DNA from: Candidatus Cloacimonadota bacterium
GTDB taxonomy: Bacteria > Cloacimonadota > Cloacimonadia > Cloacimonadales > TCS61
Assembly (NCBI GenBank): GCA_018654125.1
Contig: JABIME010000325.1
Span: forward strand, 1-15,168
Direction: 5' to 3'
DNA length: 15,168 nt
Shown: positions 1-7,964 of the stretch, piece after piece
Position numbering within the stretch: position 1 is the first letter of the stretch
Layout of the letters: every line of letters begins with the position of its first letter
The notes under the pieces: generated by a model
The model's database searches: none
Seen by the model: only the letters and a program-made list of their open reading frames with translations
Told to the model about the DNA's origin: nothing
Translations under genes and position numbers: made by a program

Positions 1-7
1 TAACTTT

Positions 8-11
8 GGAG
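8..11 (+). promoter_or_regulatory. Shine-Dalgarno GGAG that fixes the yhbY-like start
   Basis: GGAG ends six bases before the ATG at 18. The same GGAG/AGGAG with about six bases of spacing recurs before several other genes here. This favours the ATG at 18 over the in-frame TTG at 6, which overlaps the ribosome binding site itself. Confidence 0.7.
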
Positions 12-17
12 AATAAT

Positions 18-320
18 ATGAAATTAACAAACAAGCAAAAAGCAAAAATGAAATCGATGGCACAACTTCTGGATGCCATTGTGAAAATTGGTGATAAGGG
101 TGTAACTCAAACTGTTATTAGCAGTATGAATGAAGCATTGATAGCACGTGAATTAGTTAAATTTTCTGTAGCTCATTCAGATAGGAAAATACGCAAGGAA
201 ATGATGGCTGAGTTAGCTGAAGCTACAGATGCAATCTTGGTAAACATAATTGGAAAAACAGGATTATTGTTTAAAATAAATCCAGATAATCCAATTATTT
301 CAGAAGAGTTATTGAAATAA
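18..320 (+). CDS. yhbY: YhbY-type CRM-domain RNA-binding protein
   Basis: A small basic protein of 100 residues, the usual length of bacterial YhbY, made of a single CRS1/YhbY (CRM) domain. The start MKLTNKQKAKMKSMAQLL matches the family's LTxKQ..LR..A opening. A GDKG loop at residues 25-28 is the family's GxxG RNA-contact loop. EALIARELVKF (about 43-53) and IIGKTGLLFK near the C-terminus fit the conserved 'heLiKv' and 'iGr..vlyr' blocks. In other bacteria the family binds ribosomal RNA precursors and is linked to large-subunit assembly; that role is carried over from the family, not shown here. It is the first gene of a tightly packed + strand block; the next gene starts nine bases after its stop. 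Anything upstream lies outside the window. Confidence 0.9.
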   Translation: MKLTNKQKAKMKSMAQLLDAIVKIGDKGVTQTVISSMNEALIARELVKFSVAHSDRKIRKEMMAELAEATDAILVNIIGKTGLLFKINPDNPIISEELLK

Positions 321-329
321 TACCTGTTA

Positions 330-1037
330 ATGAAAGAATCAGATCTTTTTGAACCAGTAAAAAACTATCTGGAAGCAGGTGGCTACAATGTTAGAGCCGA
401 AGTAAAGAATTGTGATATTACGGCTACAAAAGGTGATGAACTAATCATTATTGAGCTAAAATTAAGTGCTAATTTACAGCTATTTATTCAGGCAACAAAC
501 AGACAATACATAACCGACTCTGTGTATGTTGCGATTCCAAGACCAACACAAAGATCTAAAAAACACTGGAAGGGAATTCTACATATTCTCAGACGTTTAG
601 AGCTTGGTCTCATCTTCGTTGATGTAGATAATCCAGTAAATCCGGTTGAGATCGTATTTCATCCGATAGAATTTCAAAGAAGAAAATTTAAACATCGAAA
701 ACGAGCAATTATTAAAGAAGCCGAGAATCGTTCCCAAAATTTGAATGTTGGCGGATCTAACAAAACAAAGATAATTACCGCATACAAAGAAAATGCAATA
801 CAAATTGCAGTTTTTTTAAGAGTAATTGGGAACACCTCTGCTAAAATATTAAGAGAATACGATTCTGGTAAAAAAACTCTTTCCATTTTATATAGCAATT
901 TCTACGGTTGGTTTCAAAGAGTTGATCGTGGTATTTATGGGATCACGCAAAAAGGTGAAAAAGAGTTGAATAATTTTCCTGGATTAGTAAAAAAATACGA
1001 AAAATATTTAGAAAATGTTAGGAAAAACAATGAGTAA
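330..1037 (+). CDS. DUF2161 family protein, PD-(D/E)XK-like fold with C-terminal helix-turn-helix
   Basis: A 235-residue protein that I recognise as DUF2161. The N-terminal 120 residues hold a nuclease-like core: E24, D29 (in CDITAT) and E42-L-K44, the spacing of a PD-(D/E)XK active site. They also hold the family's [22 protein letters not shown] stretch, given here only as a landmark near residues 49-70. The C-terminal part (GGSN at about 142, [14 protein letters not shown], then [15 protein letters not shown] and KGEKEL) is the family's conserved winged-helix-like region. The family is annotated as a putative phosphodiesterase but has no established function, so none is assigned. No clear Shine-Dalgarno precedes the ATG, which may be coupled to the upstream stop nine bases away. 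Its last eight bases overlap glpK, implying co-transcription. Confidence 0.85.
   Translation: MKESDLFEPVKNYLEAGGYNVRAEVKNCDITATKGDELIIIELKLSANLQLFIQATNRQYITDSVYVAIPRPTQRSKKHWKGILHILRRLELGLIFVDVDNPVNPVEIVFHPIEFQRRKFKHRKRAIIKEAENRSQNLNVGGSNKTKIITAYKENAIQIAVFLRVIGNTSAKILREYDSGKKTLSILYSNFYGWFQRVDRGIYGITQKGEKELNNFPGLVKKYEKYLENVRKNNE
1020..1023 (+). promoter_or_regulatory. Shine-Dalgarno AGGA that fixes the glpK start
   Basis: AGGA lies six bases before the ATG at 1030, inside the end of the DUF2161 gene. This supports the start [11 protein letters not shown] rather than the in-frame ATG at 1015, which has no ribosome binding site and adds five residues not typical of glycerol kinases. Confidence 0.65.
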
Positions 1038-2508
1038 GTATATCGGAGCTATAGATCAAGGAACAACAAGCACTCGATTTATTTTATTTGATCATGAAAG
1101 CAATAAAATTGCTTCTCATCAAATAGAGCATAAGCAGATATTCCCAGAAGCAGGTTGGGTGGAACACGATCCGCTTGAAATTTGGAGAAACACGCAAAAA
1201 GTTATTAGGGATATAATTAATAAAGCAAAAATATCTGAAGATCAAATTGCCGCTATCGGCATTACTAATCAACGTGAAACTACAGTTATTTGGAGTAAGA
1301 ATACTGGAAAACCATATTATAATGCAATCGTCTGGCAAGATACAAGAACCAATAAAATTTGTAGAGCTTTAGAAAACAGAAAAGATCTATTTCAGCAAAA
1401 AACAGGTCTCCCTATCGCAACTTACTTTTCAGGTCCAAAAATTAAATGGCTTTTAAATAACGTAAAAGATCTTCGGAAAGCAGCAGAAAATGGTGAAGCG
1501 ATTTTTGGGAATATGGATAGTTGGATCGTTTGGAATTTAACAAAAGGAAAACACATTACCGACGTAACAAATGCTAGCAGAACTATGCTGATGAATTTGC
1601 AAACCCTAGATTGGGATGATGAATTATTAACAACTTTAGATATTCCCCGCAAAATGTTACCGAAAATTTGTTCTTCATCCGAGATCTATGGAAAAACAAA
1701 AACCGCATTTAGAAATGAGATCCCAATTTCAGGAATTTTAGGAGATCAGCAAGCTGCATTGTTTGGTCAAACTTGCTTCCAAAAAGGAGATGTAAAAAAT
1801 ACATACGGGACAGGATGTTTCATCTTGTTAAATACTGGAAATGAGATTTGCCCATCCAAAAATGGACTTATCACAACTGTTGGATATCAAATAAAAGATC
1901 AGAAACCAGTTTATGCATTGGAAGGTTCAGTTGCAATTGCCGGTTCATTAATTCAATGGATTCGCGATAACTTTAGCTTGATAAAGGAGTCTAGAGAAAT
2001 CAATGAATTGGCAGAAAAAGTACCCGATAATGGTGGGGTTTATTTTGTTCCTGCTTTTTCCGGTCTGTTTGCTCCATATTGGAATTCAGAAGCTCGTGGT
2101 ACAATTATCGGACTTACCCACTTCGTAAATAAATCGCATATTGCACGTTCAGTTTTGGAAGCTACTGCCTTCCAAACTCGCGATGTATTTGAAGCAATGC
2201 AGAAAGATTCTGGTTTAGATATTAACGAATTAAGGGTTGATGGTGGAATGACCGCCAGCAAATTGTTAATGCAATTCCAAGCTGATATTTTAAATGCATC
2301 TGTAATTGTGCCGGTTATTGCCGAAACTACAGCTCTTGGTGCAGCTTATGCAGCCGGACTTGCAGTTGGCTTCTGGAAAAACAAAAAAGAAATGCAAAAT
2401 AATTGGAAAGAAAAAAAAATCTGGAAACCAGGTATGACCGAGAAGGATAGAAGTAATTTGTATAGTAAATGGCAAAAAGCTGTAAAACGATCACTCGATT
2501 GGATATAA
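1030..2508 (+). CDS. glpK: Glycerol kinase
   Basis: A full-length FGGY-family kinase of 492 residues that phosphorylates glycerol to sn-glycerol 3-phosphate with ATP in the cytoplasm. The N-terminal phosphate loop is [10 protein letters not shown] with D9. The glycerol-binding pair R82-E83 lies in TNQRET, and the catalytic base D239 in [10 protein letters not shown]. The second ATP region shows [19 protein letters not shown] and [10 protein letters not shown], and the C-terminus ends with [15 protein letters not shown] and WQKAVKRS, as in E. coli GlpK. The E. coli allosteric loop GGTR (R236, fructose-1,6-bisphosphate) is absent: the aligned position is E230. No histidine sits in the loop phosphorylated by the PTS in Gram-positive enzymes. 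It overlaps the DUF2161 gene by eight bases and is followed 15 bases later by an esterase gene. Confidence 0.96.
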   Translation: MSKYIGAIDQGTTSTRFILFDHESNKIASHQIEHKQIFPEAGWVEHDPLEIWRNTQKVIRDIINKAKISEDQIAAIGITNQRETTVIWSKNTGKPYYNAIVWQDTRTNKICRALENRKDLFQQKTGLPIATYFSGPKIKWLLNNVKDLRKAAENGEAIFGNMDSWIVWNLTKGKHITDVTNASRTMLMNLQTLDWDDELLTTLDIPRKMLPKICSSSEIYGKTKTAFRNEIPISGILGDQQAALFGQTCFQKGDVKNTYGTGCFILLNTGNEICPSKNGLITTVGYQIKDQKPVYALEGSVAIAGSLIQWIRDNFSLIKESREINELAEKVPDNGGVYFVPAFSGLFAPYWNSEARGTIIGLTHFVNKSHIARSVLEATAFQTRDVFEAMQKDSGLDINELRVDGGMTASKLLMQFQADILNASVIVPVIAETTALGAAYAAGLAVGFWKNKKEMQNNWKEKKIWKPGMTEKDRSNLYSKWQKAVKRSLDWI

Positions 2509-2523
2509 TAAAATGAGGAAATT

Positions 2524-3267
2524 ATGGATCTTACAAAATATCATCAACCATTCTCACATGTTTCAAAAAATGAAATTGGTGTGCTTATAGTTCATGGGAT
2601 TACTTCAACAACATCTTCGATGGAATTCCTTGCAGAGCAATTCGCAGATGCAGGTTTTAATGTAGAATTACCTGGGTTATCTGGTCATGGTACAAAATGG
2701 CAGGATATGAATTCACTAAAATATACTGACTGGATAAATGATCTAGAGAATTCATTAACAAAATTGCAGAATAGATGTTCCAGGATATTTTTGTGTGGTT
2801 TGTCGCTTGGTGGAGGTTTATCATTATATATGGCTGGTAAACATCCTGAATTAGCAGGTATCATCCTCATAAATCATGCTAGTAAATTCACTGATCCCAG
2901 ATTCTGGTTTGTACCAATTTTAAGAAAAATCGTTAAGTCAATTCCCGCAGTGGCTTCCGATATTAAAGATCCAAAATCCAAAGAAATTGCTTATGGCAGA
3001 ACTCCTACAAATGGAATTTATGAGATGCTGCAGATGCTGAAAGAGGTAAGGAAAATGCTTCCCAAAATCAATCTTCCTGTACTTATTTTTAAATCGAAGG
3101 AGGATCATGTTGTGCCAAGAATTAGTGCAACTTATACAATGGAAGAATTGGGATCAAAAGATAAGGAGCTCATCTGGTTAGAAAATTCTTATCATGTTGC
3201 ACCCATGGATTATGACAAAGAATTAATTGCAAAAAAAAGTATTGAATTTATTGATGATCATATTTAA
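2524..3267 (+). CDS. Est30-like carboxylesterase (alpha/beta hydrolase)
   Basis: A 247-residue alpha/beta hydrolase without signal peptide, so probably cytoplasmic. The oxyanion region is IVHGITST (H24-G25). The nucleophile is S94 in GLSLGG, the acid D194 in KSKEDHVVP, and the base H224 in NSYHVAPMD. The PGLSGHG segment (50-56) is typical of the Est30/monoacylglycerol-lipase group. Length and triad positions agree closely with Geobacillus Est30 (247 residues; S94, D193, H223, from memory). Such enzymes cut short to medium acyl esters, and some cut monoacylglycerols. A GAGGA site precedes the ATG. Being 15 bases after glpK, it could supply glycerol from acylglycerols; that link is inference and the true substrate is unknown. 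Confidence 0.85.
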   Translation: MDLTKYHQPFSHVSKNEIGVLIVHGITSTTSSMEFLAEQFADAGFNVELPGLSGHGTKWQDMNSLKYTDWINDLENSLTKLQNRCSRIFLCGLSLGGGLSLYMAGKHPELAGIILINHASKFTDPRFWFVPILRKIVKSIPAVASDIKDPKSKEIAYGRTPTNGIYEMLQMLKEVRKMLPKINLPVLIFKSKEDHVVPRISATYTMEELGSKDKELIWLENSYHVAPMDYDKELIAKKSIEFIDDHI

Positions 3268-3280
3268 GTGCATAAATATT

Positions 3281-3308
3281 TTGACTTTATTAATACTCTT
3301 TTTATTAA
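3281..3308 (+). promoter_or_regulatory. Possible sigma-70-type promoter before the pgi fusion gene
   Basis: TTGACT (3281-3286) and TATTAA (3303-3308) are separated by 16 bases in the 73-base gap before the isomerase fusion start. Both boxes match the E. coli consensus in at least five of six positions. The region is very AT-rich, so chance matches are easy. Confidence 0.4.
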
Positions 3309-3330
3309 ATCGAGTCTGAATTATTAATAT

Positions 3331-3334
3331 GGAG
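3331..3334 (+). promoter_or_regulatory. Shine-Dalgarno GGAG that fixes the pgi-fusion start
   Basis: GGAG lies six bases before the ATG at 3341. The in-frame ATG at 3329 overlaps this site. Starting at 3341 also puts the isomerase catalytic residues at exactly E. coli numbering (355, 386, 514). Confidence 0.65.
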
Positions 3335-3340
3335 CAGGTT

Positions 3341-5827
3341 ATGTTGAATAAGATCAACCCAACGAAAACAGTCGCGTGGATGAATCTGGAAGAACATTCT
3401 CAGAGAATGAAATTAGTTCACATGAAAGATCTATTTAAAAAAGATAAAAATCGTTTTCAAAAATTCTCGATTGATTTTGAAGGTATTCTATTAGATTTTT
3501 CTAAAAATATTATTACTGATGAGACAATTGAACTGCTTCTACATTTAGCTGATGAAATCGATTTGAAATCAGCAGTTAATAGCATGTTTTTAGGAGCAAA
3601 GATCAATGAAACCGAAGATCGTGCTGTTCTGCATACCGCTCTTAGAAACCGCTCAGATAAACCTGTATTATTTGATGGAAAAGACGTTATGCCCGATGTA
3701 AAAAAAGTACTTCAGCAAATAAAGGAATTTTCTGACAAAATAACAACTGGGCAATGGAAAGGATTTAGCGGTAAACCTATAACTGATATTGTGAATATTG
3801 GAATTGGTGGGTCTGACTTGGGCCCATTAATGGTTACCGAATCTCTCATGCCATATAATAAAGGAATTAATACTCATTTTATCTCTAATGTTGATGGCTC
3901 GCATCTTGTAGAAACACTCAAGAGCTTAAATCAGGAAACAACCTTGTTTATGATCGCCTCTAAAACATTTACAACTCAGGAAACAATGACAAATGCTCTT
4001 TCTGCACGAGAGTGGTTTATGTCTAAAGCTAAAAAAACTGAGTTTATTAAAAAGCATTTTGTAGCAATTTCCACAAATAAAAATGATGTAGAAAAATTTG
4101 GCATTGATCCGCAAAATATGTTTGTCTTTTGGGATTGGGTAGGTGGAAGATATTCGCTTTGGAGTGCAATCGGACTATCTATTGCCTGTGCAATTGGGTT
4201 TGAAAATTTCGAAGAATTATTAGATGGTGCACATACAATGGATAACCATTTTAAAGAAGCTCCATTTAAAGAAAACATCCCTGTAATCCTTGCACTCATC
4301 GGCATCTGGTATAATAATTTTTTCGGTACAGAAAGTGAGGTAATATTACCTTATGATCAATATCTTCATAGATTTCCTGCATACCTACAGCAAGGCAACA
4401 TGGAAAGTAATGGAAAAAATGTAGATCGTTTTGGAAATGAGGTAAATTATCAAACCGGTCCTATAATTTGGGGAGAACCTGGTACAAACGGACAACACGC
4501 TTTTTATCAACTTATTCATCAGGGGACCAAAATGATACCTTGTGATTTTTTAGCTCCAGCTATTTCCCAAAATCCAATTAGTGATCATCACCAAAAATTA
4601 CTTTCAAATTTCTTTGCCCAAACAGAAGCATTAATGAACGGAAAAACAGAGAATGAAGTAATTTCCGAACTAAAAAAGGAAGGAAAAACAGATGAGCAAA
4701 TAAAGAGAATTTTGCCATATAATGTTTTTAAGGGCAATAAACCAACGAACTCAATTCTCTTTAAACAATTAACTCCCAGAACTTTGGGAAGCCTAATTGC
4801 AATGTATGAGCACAAGATATTTACTCAGGGAATAATTTGGAATATTTTTAGCTTTGACCAGTGGGGGGTGGAGCTGGGCAAACAGCTTGCCAAGAAGATC
4901 TTACCCGAATTAAATTCTGCGGTAGCAATAACTTCCCACGATGATTCAACAAACAATTTAATAAATCATTTTAAAAAGATTCGAGGACCCATTTCTAAAA
5001 TCAGAAAACTAGATCTAGATAAAATAAATATATCGTCTAAACTAACTTTGCTTGATTGGGATCCAAATAACTTAACCGAATTACATTATCAAATATTAAA
5101 AACATGCTCAATTCAAGAGACATCTACTAAACATATTGCCGAGAAATTAGGCAGAAAAGGGAAATCTGGAAATTTTAAACGAGCATTAAATCTGTTAAGA
5201 ACTTATAAGCTTATTGCCTATAAATTTCCAAATAAACCAGGAAGTTCCTACCAAAAATACAAGATCACAAAACTTGGATTAAATACGATCTCTACGCTAG
5301 AAAAGATTGAGCATAAACTTATGGAAAATATTCAGGTAATGAAGGGAGATATTACAAAATTGGAAGTTGATGCAATTGTGAATGCTGCAAACACCTCGCT
5401 TCTAGGTGGTGGCGGAGTAGATGGAGCAATTCATAATGCTGCTGGTGAAGAGCTGTTACGTGAATGTAGAAAACTGGGAGGATGTGCAACCGGAAAAGCA
5501 AAAATAACAAAGGGTTATGAGCTTCCTGCAAAATATATAATTCACACTGTTGGACCAGTATGGCATGGCGGAAAGACAAAAGAGGATGAACTACTTATTA
5601 GTTGTTACAAAAACTCATTGGATCTTGCTGTACAAAATAGTATCAAGTCAATTGCATTTCCAGCAATCAGCTGTGGAGTGTATCGTTTTCCAATAGATAG
5701 AGCCGCTAAAATAGCAGTAACAGAAGTAAGAAAATATTTGAAAGAACATCACGAAATTAAAAGAATTATTTTTGTTTGTTTTAATGATGAGATATATCAA
5801 GCTTATCAGAAGATTTTAAAAGTTTAG
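3341..5827 (+). CDS. pgi: Glucose-6-phosphate isomerase - winged helix - macro domain fusion
   Basis: An 828-residue protein in one open frame with three parts. Residues 1-549 are a complete phosphoglucose isomerase, as long as the whole E. coli enzyme. Landmarks are [38 protein letters not shown] (E355), [10 protein letters not shown] (H386) and [10 protein letters not shown] (K514); the normal end is near SSTN-like [12 protein letters not shown]. It interconverts glucose 6-phosphate and fructose 6-phosphate. Residues about 575-650 form a winged-helix-like segment ([20 protein letters not shown]) with a wing [15 protein letters not shown] (629-643), resembling C-terminal domains of AlbA_2/RecG-like and Fic proteins. 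Residues 661-828 are a MacroD/YmdB-type macro domain: GDIT (D670), NAAN (N684), GGGGVDGAI (D694), HTVGPVW and FPAISCGVY. This type hydrolyses O-acetyl-ADP-ribose or removes mono-ADP-ribose. I know of no such fusion. The macro part begins at an internal Met (codon at 5321) with no visible ribosome binding site. Confidence 0.93.
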   Translation: MLNKINPTKTVAWMNLEEHSQRMKLVHMKDLFKKDKNRFQKFSIDFEGILLDFSKNIITDETIELLLHLADEIDLKSAVNSMFLGAKINETEDRAVLHTALRNRSDKPVLFDGKDVMPDVKKVLQQIKEFSDKITTGQWKGFSGKPITDIVNIGIGGSDLGPLMVTESLMPYNKGINTHFISNVDGSHLVETLKSLNQETTLFMIASKTFTTQETMTNALSAREWFMSKAKKTEFIKKHFVAISTNKNDVEKFGIDPQNMFVFWDWVGGRYSLWSAIGLSIACAIGFENFEELLDGAHTMDNHFKEAPFKENIPVILALIGIWYNNFFGTESEVILPYDQYLHRFPAYLQQGNMESNGKNVDRFGNEVNYQTGPIIWGEPGTNGQHAFYQLIHQGTKMIPCDFLAPAISQNPISDHHQKLLSNFFAQTEALMNGKTENEVISELKKEGKTDEQIKRILPYNVFKGNKPTNSILFKQLTPRTLGSLIAMYEHKIFTQGIIWNIFSFDQWGVELGKQLAKKILPELNSAVAITSHDDSTNNLINHFKKIRGPISKIRKLDLDKINISSKLTLLDWDPNNLTELHYQILKTCSIQETSTKHIAEKLGRKGKSGNFKRALNLLRTYKLIAYKFPNKPGSSYQKYKITKLGLNTISTLEKIEHKLMENIQVMKGDITKLEVDAIVNAANTSLLGGGGVDGAIHNAAGEELLRECRKLGGCATGKAKITKGYELPAKYIIHTVGPVWHGGKTKEDELLISCYKNSLDLAVQNSIKSIAFPAISCGVYRFPIDRAAKIAVTEVRKYLKEHHEIKRIIFVCFNDEIYQAYQKILKV

Positions 5828-5846
5828 TACTGTAAGATTATTAATA

Positions 5847-6476
5847 ATGAAGTTAGTTAAAACTCAAGACGGTTCATTTACAGCTTTTAGCAATATTGCG
5901 GGTGAACATTATCATACAATTTCAGGAGCTATTGAAGAGGCATTTGAAAAACATGTAAAAGCTTTGGGAATTGAAGATGGAATGCAAATTCTGGATTTCT
6001 GTTTTGGTCTGGGCTACAACTCTGCTGCTGCCTGCAAAGGTCACTCAAACCTGCAGATAACCGCTCTAGAAAATGACATCAAAATAATTGAAGCAATGAA
6101 GAATATTGAAGTTCCCAACATATTAAAAACTGAGTTTGATCCCTTTAGGGAAATTGCAAAAAATTTAGATGTTACCGATAGCAACAATAACCGAATTCAT
6201 GTTTTGTTAGGAGATGCATTACAAAAAATTGATGATCTTCCTAATGATGTATTTGATAGAGTTTTTTTCGATCCGTTCTCACCCAAAAAGCAACCAGAAA
6301 TGTGGAGTAAAGAGTTGTTCCAAAAAATATATAGTAAAATGAGAGTTGGAGCAAAACTTAGTACTTACAGTTGTGCAAAACAGGTCCGTAAGAATATGAT
6401 GAATGCTGGATTCAAAGTTATTGATGGTCCGATTATTGGAAGAAAAAGTCCGGCTACTATTGCCATAAAAGAATAA
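5847..6476 (+). CDS. MnmC-type methyltransferase domain protein (DUF752)
   Basis: A 209-residue stand-alone SAM-dependent methyltransferase of the DUF752/MnmC1 group. The SAM-binding glycine loop is LDFCFGLGYN (49-58), followed by acidic E75 (ALEND) and GDA (122-124). The family signature FDPFSPKKQPEMW (141-153) and STYSCAKQVRKNMMNAGFKV close to the C-terminus match MnmC's 'DaFaP.k.PelW' and 'lATYs.a..vR..L..aGF.v'. In E. coli the fused MnmC completes mnm5(s2)U34 in tRNA; stand-alone forms lacking the FAD domain occur in many bacteria and do the methyl transfer only. The tRNA role is by family. It starts 19 bases after the fusion gene with no clear Shine-Dalgarno, so it is probably read from the same transcript. 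Confidence 0.82.
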   Translation: MKLVKTQDGSFTAFSNIAGEHYHTISGAIEEAFEKHVKALGIEDGMQILDFCFGLGYNSAAACKGHSNLQITALENDIKIIEAMKNIEVPNILKTEFDPFREIAKNLDVTDSNNNRIHVLLGDALQKIDDLPNDVFDRVFFDPFSPKKQPEMWSKELFQKIYSKMRVGAKLSTYSCAKQVRKNMMNAGFKVIDGPIIGRKSPATIAIKE

Positions 6477-6488
6477 TCTTAATTATTC
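6471..6488 (+). other. AT-rich hairpin over the mnmC-like stop codon
   Basis: GAATAAT and ATTATTC form a perfect 7-bp inverted repeat around a CTTA loop; the TAA stop is in the left arm. There is no following T-run, so a standard intrinsic terminator is doubtful. It lies just before a possible promoter for the next unit. Confidence 0.3.
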
Positions 6489-6507
6489 CATTATCAGAAA
6501 AAATCAC

Positions 6508-6537
6508 TTGCATTAAATCGAGTTATCTAACTATAGG
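6508..6537 (+). promoter_or_regulatory. Possible promoter for the small membrane protein - ruvB unit
   Basis: TTGCAT (6508-6513) and TATAGG (6532-6537), 18 bases apart, lie in the 91-base gap before the small membrane protein gene. The boxes match the sigma-70 consensus partly (four of six each). The start would fall near 6544, leaving a short leader. Confidence 0.35.
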
Positions 6538-6567
6538 TAAGTTAAGAATATTTATAGGGAGATAATC

Positions 6568-6765
6568 ATGCCACAAACCTACGAATACGTTAAATTGATT
6601 GGAATAATCGCATTTGTAACCGGTTTATTCAAGATCATATTAGGTTTTCTTAGATATTCTTATGGTGCACATTTATTATCATCATTTATAATCATTGGGA
6701 TTGGTGTAATTTTCTATTTTATTGGATTGATCTCTCAAAAAATTACCGAAGCAAAAGAGGAATAG
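6568..6765 (+). CDS. Small two-helix membrane protein of unknown function
   Basis: A 65-residue protein with two predicted transmembrane segments, about residues 9-27 (LIGIIAFVTGLFKIILGFL) and 36-57, joined by a short RYSYGAH loop. It ends in a charged tail (QKITEAKEE). I do not recognise a family. A strong AGGGAG site six bases before the ATG supports it being translated. Its stop codon directly abuts the ruvB ATG, and the ruvB ribosome binding site GAGGA lies inside its last codons, so the two are very likely co-transcribed and translationally coupled. Whether it has anything to do with recombination is unknown. Confidence 0.75.
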   Translation: MPQTYEYVKLIGIIAFVTGLFKIILGFLRYSYGAHLLSSFIIIGIGVIFYFIGLISQKITEAKEE

Positions 6766-7785
6766 ATGTTAGAAAGAATTATAGATCCAGCTAATATACC
6801 GGAAGAAAAAGATTTTGATCGTACCCTGCGTCCTAAATCTCTAAATGAATTTGTAGGGCAAGAGAAAATCAAAGAGATCCTCGATATTTCCATACAAGCA
6901 ACAAAATTGCGTAAAGAACCACTCGATCATATTTTATTTTACGGTCCTCCGGGGCTTGGGAAAACTACGCTTGCTCATATTATATCAAATGAACTTGGTG
7001 TGGAAGTAAAAGTTAGTTCCGGTCCTGTTTTAGAAAAAGCACCAGATCTAGCTGGAATATTAACAAATCTACAAAGAAATGACGTGTTTTTTATCGATGA
7101 AATTCACAGACTAAATCATGTTGTAGAAGAATATATGTACCCAGCTATTGAGGATTTTGAGATGGAAATAATTATTGATAGTGGTCCTTCTGCACGTTCA
7201 CTTTCAATTGATATTGAACCATTTACAATGATAGGTGCAACCACACGAGCAGGCTTGTTAACTTCTCCTTTACGAGCTAGATTTGGGTTAGTTTTACGTT
7301 TAGATTATTATGATGTTAAAAGCATTAAACAAATAATTAAACGTTCTGCCGGATTAATGAATATTCCATTGGATGAGGAAGGAACACAGGAGATGGCTCG
7401 CCGTAGCAGAGGAACCCCACGAGTAGCAAATCGTCTTCTCCGTCGCGTGAGAGATTACGCACAAATAAAAGGTGATGGGATTATAACTAAAGATATTGCA
7501 ATAAAAGCTCTTAAAATGTTGGATGTTGATTTTGCAGGATTAGATGATATGGATAAACGCCTATTAAGGTTATTAATAGAAAATTACAATGGTGGACCTG
7601 TTGGGTTGAAAACTTTGGCTGTTGCCTTAGGGGAAGATGCTGGAACCGTAGAAGAAATTTATGAGCCTTACCTTATACAGCAGGGATTTTTAGATAGAAC
7701 ACCACAGGGCAGAAAAGCAACAATGAAAACATACAAGCATTTTAATGTTAAGCCTACTCAGGCACAGATAGATTTATTTGAATAA
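6766..7785 (+). CDS. ruvB: Holliday junction branch-migration ATPase RuvB
   Basis: A 339-residue AAA+ protein of normal RuvB length. The N-terminal RuvB signature reads RTLRPKSLNEFVGQ (19-32). Walker A is GPPGLGKTT (60-68, K66), Walker B FIDEIHR (D110, E111), and the sensor-1 region IGATTRAG. LTSPLRARFG carries the conserved arginines. The C-terminal winged helix has DRTPQGRKAT. RuvB forms hexamers that drive branch migration on junctions held by RuvA, before RuvC cleavage. Neither ruvA nor ruvC is in this window. The gene starts at the base following the upstream stop, and a 22-base palindrome spans its own stop codon. Confidence 0.97.
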   Translation: MLERIIDPANIPEEKDFDRTLRPKSLNEFVGQEKIKEILDISIQATKLRKEPLDHILFYGPPGLGKTTLAHIISNELGVEVKVSSGPVLEKAPDLAGILTNLQRNDVFFIDEIHRLNHVVEEYMYPAIEDFEMEIIIDSGPSARSLSIDIEPFTMIGATTRAGLLTSPLRARFGLVLRLDYYDVKSIKQIIKRSAGLMNIPLDEEGTQEMARRSRGTPRVANRLLRRVRDYAQIKGDGIITKDIAIKALKMLDVDFAGLDDMDKRLLRLLIENYNGGPVGLKTLAVALGEDAGTVEEIYEPYLIQQGFLDRTPQGRKATMKTYKHFNVKPTQAQIDLFE

Positions 7786-7790
7786 ATCTA
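7769..7790. repeat. Perfect AT-rich palindrome across the ruvB stop codon
   Basis: TAGATTTATT and AATAAATCTA are perfect inverted copies separated by TG. The TAA stop (7783-7785) is in the right arm. A hairpin would need a slightly larger loop than two bases. No T-run follows, so a plain intrinsic terminator is unlikely; an mRNA 3'-end structure or a binding site is possible. Confidence 0.4.
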
Positions 7791-7806
7791 GGGTTTGTTC
7801 CAATAC

Positions 7807-7839
7807 TTGACGAATTAAATTAGATAAATTTTGTAAACT
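7807..7839 (+). promoter_or_regulatory. Weak candidate promoter upstream of tRNA-Val
   Basis: TTGACG (7807-7812) is a good -35 match. The only -10-like hexamer downstream that leaves room for the tRNA 5' end is TAAACT (7834-7839), 21 bases away, which is too far for a standard spacing. TATAGT (7839-7844) touches the tRNA and cannot serve. Reported only as a weak candidate. Confidence 0.22.
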
Positions 7840-7844
7840 ATAGT

Positions 7845-7921
7845 GGGTGATTAGCTCAGTTGGTTAGAGTGCTACGTTGACATCGTAGAGGTCGCTGGTT
7901 CGAATCCCGTATCACCCACCA
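7845..7921 (+). tRNA. tRNA-Val (anticodon GAC)
   Basis: A complete 77-base cloverleaf. The acceptor stem GGGTGAT pairs with ATCACCC. The D arm is GCTC...GAGT. The anticodon arm CTACG-TTGACAT-CGTAG has GAC at 7879-7881, reading valine codons GUC/GUU. The T loop is TTCGAAT, the discriminator A, and CCA is encoded (7919-7921). The T stem is imperfect: GCTGG opposite CCCGT leaves a T/C mismatch in the middle plus a G-T end pair. All other arms are sound, so the gene is probably functional. Confidence 0.95.
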
Positions 7922-7964
7922 TTCTTCACTTACACACACAAACAATGAATTAGGAGAGCAACAA

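Noticed and set aside
5321..5827. Macro domain as a DarG-type antitoxin
   Set aside because: The signature GGGGVDGAI is MacroD/YmdB type, not the DarG type, and no DarT-like toxin gene is adjacent.
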